This document shows positions 16,918 to 26,215 of a stretch of DNA of 64,000 nucleotides, piece by piece. The DNA comes from Pseudomonadota bacterium. Its GTDB lineage: Bacteria > Desulfobacterota > Desulfovibrionia > Desulfovibrionales > Desulfovibrionaceae. The position numbers and the translations under genes were made by a program. Each line of letters begins with the position of its first letter. The stretch's first letter is position 1. The stretch is taken from assembly GCA_018816865.1 (NCBI GenBank), contig JAHIUW010000007.1, forward strand, positions 1 through 64,000, in the 5' to 3' direction. Below the pieces are notes generated by a model that had not been told where the DNA came from, ran no database searches, and saw only the letters and a program-made list of their open reading frames with translations.

Positions 16918-18222
16918 TTATTTGATGTTGCGATTGTCGATGATCCGCTGGGCCTTGCCCACGCTGCGCTCGATGCTCATGGGTTCCACCAGGGTGACCT
17001 TGGTGGTCACGCCCAGGAATTCCTTGATGTTCTGCTGAATCTTCTTTTCCATGGCCTGCATGGCCTTGATCTCGTCGGAGAAGAAGCGTTCGCTCACTTC
17101 CACGCGGACTTCCATGGTGTCCATGTTCCCATGACGCTCGATGATCAACTGGTAGTGCGGGGCGGTCCCTTCGGTCTCCAGCAGGATGGACTCGATCTGC
17201 GAGGGGAAGACGTTCACGCCGCGGATGATGAGCATGTCGTCGCTGCGACCGGTAACGCGCTCCATGCGCACATGGGTGCGTCCGCACTTGCAGGGCACGT
17301 AGTTCAGGCGCGTGATGTCGCGGGTCCGGTAGCGGAGCAGGGGCTGGGCCTCTTTGGTCAGGGTGGTGATGACCAGCTCGCCCTTTTCACCCATGGGCAG
17401 CACCTCGCCGCTGACAGGATCGATGATCTCGGGCAGGAAATGGTCCTCGAACAGGTGCAGGCCGTCCTGGGCCTCGTGGCAGCCGATGGCCACCCCCGGC
17501 CCCATGATCTCGGACAGGCCGTAGATGTCGATGGCGGTGATGCCGGCGCGTTTTTCGATGTCGCGCTTCATCTCTTCGGTCCAGGGCTCGGCCCCGAAGA
17601 TGCCGATGCGCAGGGGCAGGGACTTGAATTCAATGCCCGCGGCTTCGGCGGCCTCGATGAGCACCAGCATGTACGACGGGGTGCAGCAGATGACCGTGGG
17701 GGCAAAGTCGCGCAGCAGCACCACCTGGCGGCGCGTGCCGCCGCCGGAGATGGGCACGATGGTGGCGCCCAGTTCCTCGGCGCCATAGTGGGCGCCCAGG
17801 CCGCCCGTGAACAGGCCGTAACCGTAGGCGTTGTGCACGGTGTCCAGGCTGGAGGCCCCGGCGGACGTGAACGAGCGGGCCATGAGTCCGGCCCAGTTCT
17901 TGATGTCGCGCTTGGTGTAGCCCACCACGGTGGATTTGCCGGTGGTGCCGGATGAGGCGTGGATGCGGACCACGTTGTCCTTGGGCACGGCGAACAGGCC
18001 GAAGGGATAATTATCGCGCAGGTCCTGTTTCTCGGTAAAGGGCAGATTCTTCAGATCGTCGAGGCTCTTGATATCACTGGGGCGCATACCCACTTCGTCG
18101 AGCCTCTTCTTATAGAAGGGGACGTTGTGGTAGACCCGCTCGACAAGGGATTTCAGCCGGGTGAGCTGGAGTTTCTCAAGGTCCTCGCGGGGGAGGGTTT
18201 CGTGTTCGACGTCGTAAATCAT
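16918..18222 (-). CDS. paaK: Phenylacetate-CoA ligase
   Basis: Adenylate-forming enzyme that activates phenylacetate or a related aryl acid to its CoA thioester with ATP. The 434-residue length is typical of PaaK. Motifs: phosphate loop [16 protein letters not shown] (about 92-107), [18 protein letters not shown], the hinge region YRTRDITRL, and the C-terminal lysine segment near GKAQRI. The ATG is preceded by AGGAGAG. In anaerobes such paralogues often convert the aryl acids that indolepyruvate-type oxidoreductases release, or take part in aryl-acid assimilation. The ACT gene next door supports an amino-acid link. The exact substrate is not visible. Confidence 0.92.
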   Translation of the reverse strand: MIYDVEHETLPREDLEKLQLTRLKSLVERVYHNVPFYKKRLDEVGMRPSDIKSLDDLKNLPFTEKQDLRDNYPFGLFAVPKDNVVRIHASSGTTGKSTVVGYTKRDIKNWAGLMARSFTSAGASSLDTVHNAYGYGLFTGGLGAHYGAEELGATIVPISGGGTRRQVVLLRDFAPTVICCTPSYMLVLIEAAEAAGIEFKSLPLRIGIFGAEPWTEEMKRDIEKRAGITAIDIYGLSEIMGPGVAIGCHEAQDGLHLFEDHFLPEIIDPVSGEVLPMGEKGELVITTLTKEAQPLLRYRTRDITRLNYVPCKCGRTHVRMERVTGRSDDMLIIRGVNVFPSQIESILLETEGTAPHYQLIIERHGNMDTMEVRVEVSERFFSDEIKAMQAMEKKIQQNIKEFLGVTTKVTLVEPMSIERSVGKAQRIIDNRNIK

Positions 18223-18487
18223 GCCACTCTCCTGTATTCCTTTGGGCTCGTTGATGGCGAACGGGCGGCGTCCCCTGATGAAGTCGTCGCGGCCGACTTT
18301 CGCACGGCTAGCCGGATAACTTGCACACCGTGGGCGCGTGCGTCAAGTCCGTGCCCCAGGATGACTCTTCAGTCGCCCGGAATTAGGCACAATCATTCAA
18401 CTCGGACCTTGCTTTTCGCGCTGGCGAAGGTACATTCATCAGGCGTGGACGTTGGCCGCGCATTAACAAGAAGAGGAGTCCTCCCCG

Positions 18488-19204
18488 ATGCAGATACTCG
18501 AATTCGACGACATGGAAACCTTGAGCGCCCATGCGGCCAACATGGCCCGGGAGATCACCCAGGCCGCAGTGGCCGAACGCGGCGTGTTTACCCTGGCCCT
18601 GGCCGGGGGCGAGACCCCCCGACGGACTTATGAGTTGCTGGCCGAAGCCGTGGGCTTTCCCTGGGAGAATGGGCATATCTTCTTCACCGACGAGCGTTGC
18701 GTGAAACCCGAGCACGAGCAGAGCAACTTTCGCATGGCCCATGAGGCGCTGCTCTCCAAGATCGACATCCCCGCTGCGCGCGTGCATCGCATCAAGGCCG
18801 CCGGGTTCACCCCCGGGTTGGACGCGGGGGGCTATGAATTCGAGGTGGTCAACACCTTCAAGTACAACAAGCTCAACCAGGATGGGGACTATCCCTTCGA
18901 TTTGATTTTTTTGGGCATGGGCAAGGACGGGCACACGGCCTCCCTGTTCCCGGGCGGGGATTCCATGCTCGCCAAGCGGCAGCTGATCATGGCCATCGAT
19001 CCTGAGGGTGACCCCCTGGTCGGGCGCATCACCATGACGTTGCCGTTGATCAACATGGCGCGTAATGTGGTCATCATGATTTCCGGTGCCGAGAAACGCG
19101 CCCTGCTGGCTGAGATCGAGCAGGACCTCGAAGCCGCCCAGGGTGACTATCCCGTGGCCTTGGTGGAGCCTCGCGGCACCCTGACGTGGTTGGCAGCAAA
19201 ATAG
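18488..19204 (+). CDS. pgl: 6-phosphogluconolactonase
   Basis: Hydrolyses 6-phosphoglucono-lactone in the oxidative pentose-phosphate pathway. The 238-residue length and the motifs LALAGGETPRRTYELLA (sugar-phosphate loop), HIFFTDERCV and FLGMGKDGHTASLFPG match the Pgl/glucosamine-6-P-isomerase superfamily, with the DGHTASLFPG variant typical of Pgl. The ATG follows a GAGGAG site within a small GAGGAGTCCTCC hairpin, which could mask the site. It is divergent from paaK across 265 bases in which I find no convincing promoter. The zwf and gnd partners are not in this window. Confidence 0.92.
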   Translation: MQILEFDDMETLSAHAANMAREITQAAVAERGVFTLALAGGETPRRTYELLAEAVGFPWENGHIFFTDERCVKPEHEQSNFRMAHEALLSKIDIPAARVHRIKAAGFTPGLDAGGYEFEVVNTFKYNKLNQDGDYPFDLIFLGMGKDGHTASLFPGGDSMLAKRQLIMAIDPEGDPLVGRITMTLPLINMARNVVIMISGAEKRALLAEIEQDLEAAQGDYPVALVEPRGTLTWLAAK

Positions 19205-19284
19205 GTGGCAACAGGTTCCATTGCGTGTCCAGGTAAAATACACTAAGGAAGAATGCGCCCAGCAAGGGTGGGGAGGTCAGGTCC

Positions 19285-19878
19285 ATGAATTTGACAGAAA
19301 TTGCGTTCAACAACCGCTCTTTCCGCCGATTCGACCAGTCCGTGCCTATTGGCATGAAAAACCTGGAAGAACTGCTCGAGCTGTCGCGGTACACGGCTTC
19401 GGCCATGAACAAACAACCGCTCAGGCACTTCCTGGTCGCCGATCCGGACAAGTGTGACGAGGTCTTCAAGGGTCTGGCCTGGGCCGGATACCTGAAGGAC
19501 TGGCCCGGTCCGGCACAAGGGCAGCGCCCCACAGGCTATGTGATTATCTGCCACGAGGGCGAACCCGGCCCCTGGAGCAAGGTTGATCTGGGCATCGTGG
19601 CCCAAACGATCATGCTGGGGGCCGTGGAGAAGGGCTTTGGCGGTTGCATGCTGGGCGCCCTGAAGAAAGACATTATTGGCAAGGCTCTGGATTTGCCTGA
19701 AGAATTGGAAATTATGCTGGTACTGGCCCTGGGCTTGCCTGCCGAGACCGTTGTGGTCGAGGATCTGGACCCGGGAGGCGACTTCAAGTACTGGCGCGAG
19801 GACGATGATACTCATCACGTGCCCAAGCGCACCCTAGACGAATTAATCGTCGCCAAATATCCGGCGGCGGATGAATAG
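19285..19878 (+). CDS. Nitroreductase-family flavoprotein
   Basis: A 197-residue single-domain member of the FMN-dependent nitroreductase fold. The N terminus NRSFRRFDQSVPIG has the conserved Arg-Ser-x-Arg FMN-phosphate motif; SRYTASAMNKQP and the C-terminal GGCMLGALKKD are the other typical FMN contacts. The natural substrate of such proteins is rarely known. It follows pgl by 80 bases and precedes rsfS by 12 bases, so it probably shares their transcript. Nothing unusual is visible. Confidence 0.87.
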   Translation: MNLTEIAFNNRSFRRFDQSVPIGMKNLEELLELSRYTASAMNKQPLRHFLVADPDKCDEVFKGLAWAGYLKDWPGPAQGQRPTGYVIICHEGEPGPWSKVDLGIVAQTIMLGAVEKGFGGCMLGALKKDIIGKALDLPEELEIMLVLALGLPAETVVVEDLDPGGDFKYWREDDDTHHVPKRTLDELIVAKYPAADE

Positions 19879-19890
19879 AGAGGATTCACC

Positions 19891-20304
19891 TTGGACAATA
19901 AGAATAAATTAGAAAGCATCGAGCCCGGTACCGAGGAAAAGATGCGGATCGTGGCCGGTTGGCTGCAGGAAAAGCAGGGCAAGGGCATTGTCGCCCTGAA
20001 CGTCGAGGGCATTTGCTCCATCACCGAGGGCGTGGTTCTGGCCACTTCCGGGAGTGTCCGCCACGGCCAGGCCCTGGCCGACCATGTGCTGGACATGTGC
20101 AAGCAGACCGGACTCCGTTTCAGCGGCATGGAAGGTTACAAGACCGGTTCATGGCTTCTGGTGGATCTGAACGACGTGCTGGTGCACATCTTCCAGGAAG
20201 AGTCCCGGCAGTTCTACAATCTGGAAGGGTTGTGGTCCGAGGCCCCGGAACTGGAACTGGATCTGCCCGCGGATGAGGAAGACGACAACGATTTCGGCGA
20301 GTAA
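19891..20304 (+). CDS. rsfS: Ribosomal silencing factor RsfS
   Basis: Binds ribosomal protein L14 on the large subunit and blocks subunit joining under starvation. Translation appears to begin at TTG (19891), with AGAGGA upstream. The 137-residue protein has the family features EKQGKGIVALNVEGIC near residue 28, the substrate-like strand VLATSGSVRHGQALADHV and the ending WLLVDLNDVLVHIFQEESRQ-FYNLEGLW. The acidic tail (EEDDNDFGE) is extra. It lies directly upstream of gpmI. Confidence 0.93.
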   Translation: MDNKNKLESIEPGTEEKMRIVAGWLQEKQGKGIVALNVEGICSITEGVVLATSGSVRHGQALADHVLDMCKQTGLRFSGMEGYKTGSWLLVDLNDVLVHIFQEESRQFYNLEGLWSEAPELELDLPADEEDDNDFGE

Positions 20305-20346
20305 TCGGGCCCCGGCTCATCCTCTCCTGCAATCCTGAAGGACACC

Positions 20347-21903
20347 ATGACCGCCTTGACGCCAACGCTTCTGCTGATCCTTGACGGCTGGGGAATCGCC
20401 CCCCCGTCGGAAGGAAACGCTGTGACCATGGCTCATACGCCGAACCTGGACCGCCTCAGCACCCAGTTCCCGCACACCGAGTTGCTGTGTTCGGGACGTG
20501 CCGTGGGACTGCCTGAGGGCTTCATGGGCAACTCGGAAGTGGGGCACATGAACATCGGGGCCGGGCGTGTGGTCTATCAGGACATGACGCGTATCGACCT
20601 GGCCATTGAGCAGGGCGAATTGGCCTCCAACCCCGTGCTGGCGAAGCTGATGGCTGAGGCCAAGGCCGATGGCGGGCGGCTGCACCTGCTGGGGCTCGTC
20701 TCCGACGGCGGGGTGCACAGCCACATCCTGCATCTGTTCGCCCTGCTGGAGGCCGCCAAGGCCGCCGGGATCGAGACCTTCATCCATGTCTTCCTGGACG
20801 GGCGCGACACGGCGCCGACCTCGGGGGCGGGCTATGTGCGTCAGCTCCAGGCCAAGCTGGACGAGCTTGGATTCGGGCGCATCGCAACGGTCATGGGCCG
20901 CTACTGGGCCATGGATCGCGACAAGCACTGGGAACGCAACCAGAAAGCCTACGACGCCCTGACTCTGGGGCGTGGCGTTGCTGTGGGCGACGCTTATGCG
21001 ACCCACACTGCCCAGGCAGCCGTGCAGGCCGCCTATGAGGCCGGGGAGAATGATGAGTTCGTCAAACCCCTGGTGCTGATGGACGGTGGGGCTCCCGTGG
21101 GCACCTTGCGGGACGGGGACGCTGTCTTTTTCTTCAATTTTCGGGCGGACCGGGCTCGCCAGATCGTGCGCAGCCTGTTCGATGCTGATTTTTCGGAGTT
21201 CGAGCGCAAGGCCACTCCCAGACTGCACCTGGGGACCATGACCTGCTATGAGGCCGCCTTCCCCTTGCCTGTGGCTTTTCCGCCGCAAGAGCTTACCGAG
21301 ACCCTGGGCGAGATCGTTTCCGGGCTGGGAGCCCGGCAATTGCGCATCGCTGAAACGGAAAAATACGCCCATGTGACCTATTTCATGAACTGCGGCCACG
21401 AAGAGCCCTTCGACAACGAAGAACGGGTGCTCATCCAGTCCCCGCGCGATGTGGCGACCTATGACGAAAAACCGGAAATGAGTGTTTTCGAGGTCACGCA
21501 GAAGCTGCTGGCTGCCCTGGGTTCGGGCCAGTATTCGTTCATTGCCTGCAATCTGGCCAATCTGGATATGGTGGGGCATACCGGCATCATCCCAGCGGTG
21601 CTCAAAGCGGCCCAGGCCGTGGATGCGTGCGTGGGGCAGGTGGTGGATCTGGCCCTGGCCTCGGGCTTTCGGGTGATGATCACCGCTGACCACGGCAATG
21701 CCGAACAGATGATCGATGCCAACGGTGGCCCCCAGACCGCCCACAGTACGAACAACGTCCCCTTTGTGCTGGTGGACAAGGAGCATGCGGACGTGCGCCT
21801 GCGTTCCGGTGGCATCCTTGGAGATATCGCGCCCACCGTGCTTCAGTTGTGGGGCGTGGACAAGCCCGCCGCCATGACCGGAAAAACCCTTGTGGAGGAA
21901 TGA
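20347..21903 (+). CDS. gpmI: 2,3-bisphosphoglycerate-independent phosphoglycerate mutase
   Basis: Interconverts 3- and 2-phosphoglycerate using two Mn2+ ions. Full length at 518 residues. Landmarks are the metal-site start LILDGWGIAP, the phosphoserine motif GNSEVGHMNIGAGRV (Ser near 63), the insertion-domain motifs FLDGRDTAPTSG and MGRYWAMDRDKHWER, and the C-terminal metal site ITADHGNAEQM. A GAAGGA site precedes the ATG. The stop overlaps the start area of the next small gene, implying translational coupling. It works in glycolysis and gluconeogenesis with glpX and ppsA of this window. Confidence 0.96.
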   Translation: MTALTPTLLLILDGWGIAPPSEGNAVTMAHTPNLDRLSTQFPHTELLCSGRAVGLPEGFMGNSEVGHMNIGAGRVVYQDMTRIDLAIEQGELASNPVLAKLMAEAKADGGRLHLLGLVSDGGVHSHILHLFALLEAAKAAGIETFIHVFLDGRDTAPTSGAGYVRQLQAKLDELGFGRIATVMGRYWAMDRDKHWERNQKAYDALTLGRGVAVGDAYATHTAQAAVQAAYEAGENDEFVKPLVLMDGGAPVGTLRDGDAVFFFNFRADRARQIVRSLFDADFSEFERKATPRLHLGTMTCYEAAFPLPVAFPPQELTETLGEIVSGLGARQLRIAETEKYAHVTYFMNCGHEEPFDNEERVLIQSPRDVATYDEKPEMSVFEVTQKLLAALGSGQYSFIACNLANLDMVGHTGIIPAVLKAAQAVDACVGQVVDLALASGFRVMITADHGNAEQMIDANGGPQTAHSTNNVPFVLVDKEHADVRLRSGGILGDIAPTVLQLWGVDKPAAMTGKTLVEE

Positions 21904-22145
21904 TGGCCGACCATAAAAAACCGATCACCCCGGTCAAACCCTCGGGCATGGAGATCATCTGTTTCTATACCTGTCCGCACTGCGAGCGTGATGTGCCGAT
22001 GATGGCGCCCACCCAGCCCGCCATGGCCCGCTGCGATTCCTGCAACCAGAATTTCCCCGTGGTGCCCGTGGATGAGCGGGGACTCCGGTTCTTCAAGATG
22101 ATGACCGCCAACGGCCGCGCGGCGGTTGACTCCGACTTCCTCTAG
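21903..22145 (+). CDS. Small zinc-ribbon protein
   Basis: An 80-residue protein coupled to gpmI. GGAGG at 21894-21898 sits four bases before the second of two adjacent ATGs (21903), so that start is preferred. Two CxxC pairs (CPHC near residue 26 and CDSC near 47) form a single zinc ribbon. The remainder is Pro-rich at the N terminus and polar at the C terminus. I do not recognise a family. Its place between gpmI and a glycosyltransferase does not point to a role. Confidence 0.75.
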   Translation: MADHKKPITPVKPSGMEIICFYTCPHCERDVPMMAPTQPAMARCDSCNQNFPVVPVDERGLRFFKMMTANGRAAVDSDFL

Positions 22146-22162
22146 CCGGAAAGGTCGTTCCC

Positions 22163-23161
22163 ATGCCCCGCCTGTTGTTTCTGACCCAGTCCGGCGAGAC
22201 CCTGCCCAGTGTCCGTTTCCGTGTGCTGCCCTTCGTGCGTTCGGCGCGCGAGGCGGGGTTCGCTGCGGACTGGATGCGCTATCCCAAGACAGCCTTGGCC
22301 CGTGTGGCTTTTTTCGCCAGGCTGCCGAAAACGGAGATCATCGTCCTGCAGAAAAAACTGGTCTCCAGGGCCGAGCTGGCACTGCTGCGGACCAGGGCCG
22401 GGACTCTGTTCTTTGATTTTGACGACGCCCTGTGGGCCCGCCACCCCAATCAGGGGGCGTGCGGCGGTGAACCAGACGCCAAGGAACTGGCGCGCCTGCT
22501 GCGTGTCTGCGCCGGGGTGGACGGGGTGATCGCCGGGAACTCGTTTTTGGCTTCCAAGGTGCGCGAGGCCTCGCGCCGGGTGGAACTGCTGCCCACCCCG
22601 CTGGATACACAAACCTATGTTCCCACTGTGACCAAAAAGTCCGGCCTGCCCGTGGTTGGGTGGATGGGCACGTCCTGCAATCTGTTCTTTCTCCCGGAAA
22701 TCTTCGAGGCCTTGGCCCCGTTGGGCCATAGCTGTTCCCTGTCCGTGGTCTCGGACGGGGTGTGCCCCATTCCCCAGTCCCTGAACGGGACCTGCGAGCG
22801 TTGGAGCCCCGCGGCAGAAGTCAGTCAGTTGCAGGCCATGGACATCGGCCTGATGCCCTTGACCGATGACGAATACACCCGCGGCAAATGCGGATTCAAG
22901 CTGTTGCAGTACATGGCCTGCGGGGTCGTGCCCGTGGCCTCGGATGTGGGCTTCAACCGCGAGATCGTGACCCATGGGGTGGACGGTTTTTTGGCCGCGT
23001 CACCCGCCGATTTTGCGGAATATGTAGGTCGGCTGGTGAACGACAAGGACCTGCGCCGGGACATGGCCGCCCGCGCCCGCGAAACCGTTGTCTCCAGATT
23101 CAGCCTTTCGGCCGCTGCTGAGCGTTTGTGGGTCATCCTCGGCCTGTCTTCCCCTGCCTGA
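22163..23161 (+). CDS. GT4-like glycosyltransferase
   Basis: A 332-residue GT-B protein. The C-terminal half holds the donor-sugar site KCGFKLLQYMACGVVPVAS with the following VGFNREIVTHGVDGFLA, which is the EX7E-like region of GT4 enzymes. The N-terminal half is shorter than usual but keeps SVRFRVLPFV and an FDFDDALWA acidic segment. It would add a sugar to a lipid-linked or surface glycan at the cytoplasmic membrane face. It is the last sizeable gene of the gpmI unit and faces the minus-strand glycan operon across 430 bases, so it may serve the same glycan. Confidence 0.87.
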   Translation: MPRLLFLTQSGETLPSVRFRVLPFVRSAREAGFAADWMRYPKTALARVAFFARLPKTEIIVLQKKLVSRAELALLRTRAGTLFFDFDDALWARHPNQGACGGEPDAKELARLLRVCAGVDGVIAGNSFLASKVREASRRVELLPTPLDTQTYVPTVTKKSGLPVVGWMGTSCNLFFLPEIFEALAPLGHSCSLSVVSDGVCPIPQSLNGTCERWSPAAEVSQLQAMDIGLMPLTDDEYTRGKCGFKLLQYMACGVVPVASDVGFNREIVTHGVDGFLAASPADFAEYVGRLVNDKDLRRDMAARARETVVSRFSLSAAAERLWVILGLSSPA

Positions 23162-23201
23162 TTTTTTCCGCCTCAGATCACATCGTTTCCAGGTACTCAA
23201 T

Positions 23202-23222
23202 TCAATCAAGTGTTTTGATTGA
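23202..23222. repeat. Inverted repeat in AT-rich gap
   Basis: TCAATCAA-GTGTT-TTGATTGA is a perfect 8-base inverted repeat 40 bases after the glycosyltransferase stop. No T tract follows directly, so it may be an operator or an mRNA end hairpin rather than a classical terminator. Confidence 0.4.
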
Positions 23223-23314
23223 GGATTACTGTTGATGCCTTGGGGTTCAACGATGCTTGATTTTTTTTAGATTTTTGCTAAAAGATTTATTAAGGGTCAA
23301 CTTCTTACCACGTG

Positions 23315-23352
23315 CCCGATGCGCCGCCCGCTCGCCACGGTGGCGCATCGGG
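23315..23352. repeat. Inverted repeat before the Cys-rich small gene
   Basis: CCCGATGCGCC (23315-23325) and GGCGCATCGGG (23342-23352) form a perfect 11-base stem with a 16-base loop, ending 18 bases before the small gene at 23371. A role in its expression is inferred from position. Confidence 0.5.
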
Positions 23353-23370
23353 TGCATGCCGGGAAACGCC

Positions 23371-23562
23371 ATGAACACCTGTCCGAAATGCGGTTTGAGG
23401 CACTACAGCGAAGACTGCCCCAGCAATGGGGGCGCGATTATGCAGACGGAGCTCTGTCCCTATTGCGGGGGCAAGGGCTGCGTCCATTCGCCCCTGCCCT
23501 ATGAAGACGATCCCGTCCCCTGCCAGGCCTGTGGAGGGACGGGGAAAAACAGCCTGTCTTAG
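23371..23562 (+). CDS. Small Cys-rich (DnaJ-type zinc motif) protein
   Basis: A 63-residue candidate from the ATG at 23371, with GGGAAA upstream as a weak ribosome site. Later ATG 23440 is an alternative. It has a CPKCGLRHYSEDCP knuckle, then CPYCGGKGCVH and CQACGGTGKN, the CxxCxGxG repeat form of the DnaJ zinc centre. There is no J domain, signal or membrane span. Such tiny proteins may be zinc-binding chaperone-like or nucleic-acid-binding factors, but no function can be assigned. It stands alone between two convergent glycan loci. Confidence 0.6.
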   Translation: MNTCPKCGLRHYSEDCPSNGGAIMQTELCPYCGGKGCVHSPLPYEDDPVPCQACGGTGKNSLS

Positions 23563-23591
23563 CCCCTTGGGGCATTCTCTTCTTTTGTTTG

Positions 23592-25124
23592 TTACAGCCG
23601 GGCCAGGACCTGTTCGTCCAGCACCTGCGGGAGCGGAGTGCTGCTGAACAGTTCACTCCAGTCTTTGTGAATCTCCGCCTTCTGGGGCCGTGGCAGCGAC
23701 TCCAGGTCCTCGTAGCGGACCTTCTCGGCCCAGCCGTCCTCCACCAGATCATCCAGCAGCGTGAATTCCGTGTCCAGGACCCAGGTGTGCTTGCCGTAGG
23801 GCAGCAGGTCGTAGAGCAGGGTGGTCATGCCGCCCGCCACGATGTTGATTTCGGCCATGAGTTCGTCCGTGATTTCGAGGACCTCGACCACGCGACTGCG
23901 GTAGGCCTCGGGCAATTCGTAGCAGTCCAGTTGGCGCCTGGGGCGTTCGTCGGGCTTGAACTTGAAGTACACGGTGTAGCCTAGGTCCATGAGCTTGACC
24001 ATGTACTGCCCGATGCGCCGCGTATTGCCCCAGAATTCATAGGGCACCAGGATGTTGCGGGTGTCGAAGCTGGGCGAGTCCAGCCGCTTGTAACCGTAAC
24101 TGTGCTTGTTGGCCCCGGGCAGGTAGTAGCCTGGAGGGTAGACTTGGCTCCATTTGCGGATCACTTTTTCCCAGTAGGGACCCCAGGTGATGACCTTGTC
24201 GAAACCGTCGTATTCGCCGGGGTTCCAGCCTTCGAAGGTATAGGCCGCCTGCCGGCGGGCGTACATGCTGAACTGGTAGCCGATGCTGGGTACGCCCAGG
24301 GTGCGGCAGGCATAGAGCAGTGGATAGATCTCCTGGTGGTCCTCCAGCCCGAACAGCAGCTTGGGCGGATTGGGAGCCAGGTCCTGAAGATGGCGGCGGT
24401 ACTCCCAGACGGCAAAGGACATCTGTTCTTCGGCGCGCTCAATGACCCGCGCCAGGGCGCTCTGCATCCAGGGTTCGAAGCCGGAGAGGTCGTATTCGTT
24501 GTGGAATAGCCGCTTCACAGGTCGCTTGCGGTGCAGGAAATAGCAGGGGTGGGGCTGCTTGGCCCGCTCCTTCAGCAGTCGTTGCGAGGGCGAGTATACG
24601 AAGTCGAACTCCACCCCGCGCTCTTCGAAATGGGTCAGCATCTCGCGGGTGCGGAAATCTTTGGGGCCGTAGCGATAGAAGAGCAGCTTGCCCCCCATGG
24701 TGCGGGCGATTTCCCGGTTGTGGCGACCCAGGATGTGCTCGTATTGCCAGTTGGCCCAGAGCCGCTTGAGCAGTCCTTTGGGCTCGGGATGCAGGACCTC
24801 CCAGATGCGGGCCAGGTTCAGCTTGTTGCGAAAGCGGGGACACAGGTTTTCCTGCTCGAAGCGTTGCAGCAGGGGACCGTACTGCACCAGTCTGAACAGC
24901 CAGCGCCAATAGAGGTTGCCCACCTGGGTGGACAGCCAGTTGAAGCCCTCCAGGCGGTAGTTGTCTCGCAGACGGCTGCCTTGGGCGTTCTTGACCTCGT
25001 ACAGCGCGAACAGCAGCTCCAGGGCCCGGTCCAGATCGTTGTCCGGGGCGTAGGTCTCAGACAGGCCGGAGCCCTTGAGTTCGATGATGCCGGAGGTGCC
25101 TTCGCCGGTCAGGACGCGGGGCAT
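23592..25124 (-). CDS. Unrecognised 510-residue protein, GT-B-like C terminus
   Basis: Last gene of the glycan operon, eight bases after a GT4 gene. The C-terminal part (about 340-480) has a run ending in INIVAGGMTTLLYDLLPYG and preceded by YFKFKPDERPRR. This resembles the donor-binding half of CDP-glycerol or capsule polymer transferases, where a Lys-Pro-(H/D) and a Ser/Thr-rich loop bind the nucleotide. The N-terminal 330 residues contain no family I know. They are rich in Trp, Tyr and Arg, with no signal peptide or clear membrane helix. Working call: putative surface-glycan transferase. It could also be a glycan-modifying enzyme of another fold. Confidence 0.72.
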   Translation of the reverse strand: MPRVLTGEGTSGIIELKGSGLSETYAPDNDLDRALELLFALYEVKNAQGSRLRDNYRLEGFNWLSTQVGNLYWRWLFRLVQYGPLLQRFEQENLCPRFRNKLNLARIWEVLHPEPKGLLKRLWANWQYEHILGRHNREIARTMGGKLLFYRYGPKDFRTREMLTHFEERGVEFDFVYSPSQRLLKERAKQPHPCYFLHRKRPVKRLFHNEYDLSGFEPWMQSALARVIERAEEQMSFAVWEYRRHLQDLAPNPPKLLFGLEDHQEIYPLLYACRTLGVPSIGYQFSMYARRQAAYTFEGWNPGEYDGFDKVITWGPYWEKVIRKWSQVYPPGYYLPGANKHSYGYKRLDSPSFDTRNILVPYEFWGNTRRIGQYMVKLMDLGYTVYFKFKPDERPRRQLDCYELPEAYRSRVVEVLEITDELMAEINIVAGGMTTLLYDLLPYGKHTWVLDTEFTLLDDLVEDGWAEKVRYEDLESLPRPQKAEIHKDWSELFSSTPLPQVLDEQVLARL

Positions 25125-25132
25125 GTGGACTC

Positions 25133-26215
25133 CTAGACCTCGGCGTTCAGGCCGCGGCGCTTCAGTAGCGCGTTGTAGACGTCGCTGGTGCGCTGCACCT
25201 TGGCCGCCATGGTGAATTCGACGGATTTTCCCTGGCTGACGCGGCCCCAGATCTTGCGCAGGTCCGGGTCATGGCAGACCTTGAGCATGGCTGCGGCGAT
25301 GGCGTCCGAATCCTTGGGGGGGATGAGCAGGCCGTTGTCGTGCACCAGTTCGGGCAAGCCTCCCACGTTGGAGGCCACCACGGGCAGTCCGAAGAAGAAG
25401 GCCTCCAGCACCACGTTGGGCAGGCTTTCCTTGAGGGACGGCAGGAAAAAGGCGTCCATGACCTGGAGATGGTCGGCCACGTTCTCGACCCGGCCCCGGA
25501 GCATGGTCTTGTCGGCGATGCCCAATTCCCTGACCAGCGGCCCCCAGGATTCGGGGCGTGCCCCCACGAGCACCAATTGTGCCTTCAGACCCTTCTGCAG
25601 GGCCTCGGCAAAGCCCCGCAGCAGGTACTCGACGCCCTTGACGGGTTTGTCCCCGGCCACTGTCCCCAGCACGGGGATTCCTTTTTCCAGCCCCAGTTCG
25701 GTGCGCATGGTGTGGCGGTCCTTGCCGGGGGTGATCCTTTCCACGGGGATGCCGTTGTAGATCACTTCCAGCCGCCCGGGCGCCAGCCCCGTGCGGCGCA
25801 ACACCCGGGCGCAGGCCTGGGAGTTGGCGACAAAGCAGTCGATCCCCGGAGACCAGTAAGGCAGCGGATTGGACGGGCGGTAGATGACGCCTCGGTAGCC
25901 CAGGCAGACGCAAGCGCGCCTGCGCCATGCGAGACCCCACCATGCCAGTTTCTTGTTGGCCTTGTTGTGGAAGGCGTGGACGATGCAGGGTTGGCCCTTG
26001 TCCGGCAGGGCGCGTTCGGCCTCGGCGCGCCAGGCCGATGGGTTCTCGGGCAGGCGACGCCAGTCGATGCGCTCGTCCAGACCCGTGATTTCCGCGTTGT
26101 GCGGCACCAGGAAGGTCACTTCGTGTCCGCGGTCCATCAGCCCTCTGGCCGAATACATGGCCTGGCGGGTACCGCCGGACAACGAAGACGAGGAGGTCAT
26201 GTAGATGATGCGCAT
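25133..26215 (-). CDS. GT4 glycosyltransferase
   Basis: A 360-residue GT-B enzyme. The acceptor half begins MRIIYMTSSSSLSGGTRQAM, and the donor half has GTVAGDKPVKGVEYLLRGF and the EX7E motif region SLKESLPNVVLEAFFFGLP followed by NVGGLPELVHDNGLL. It retains the anomeric configuration and acts on nucleotide-sugar donors at the cytoplasmic membrane face. Its ATG shares one base with the stop of the upstream GT9 gene (TGATG), indicating coupling. Together with the GT9 enzyme it probably builds a lipopolysaccharide core or related oligosaccharide. The specific sugar is not visible. Confidence 0.92.
   Translation of the reverse strand: MRIIYMTSSSSLSGGTRQAMYSARGLMDRGHEVTFLVPHNAEITGLDERIDWRRLPENPSAWRAEAERALPDKGQPCIVHAFHNKANKKLAWWGLAWRRRACVCLGYRGVIYRPSNPLPYWSPGIDCFVANSQACARVLRRTGLAPGRLEVIYNGIPVERITPGKDRHTMRTELGLEKGIPVLGTVAGDKPVKGVEYLLRGFAEALQKGLKAQLVLVGARPESWGPLVRELGIADKTMLRGRVENVADHLQVMDAFFLPSLKESLPNVVLEAFFFGLPVVASNVGGLPELVHDNGLLIPPKDSDAIAAAMLKVCHDPDLRKIWGRVSQGKSVEFTMAAKVQRTSDVYNALLKRRGLNAEV

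Noticed and set aside
18223-18487. Divergent promoter pair between paaK and pgl
   Set aside because: I looked for -35/-10 pairs on both strands and found none close enough to report.
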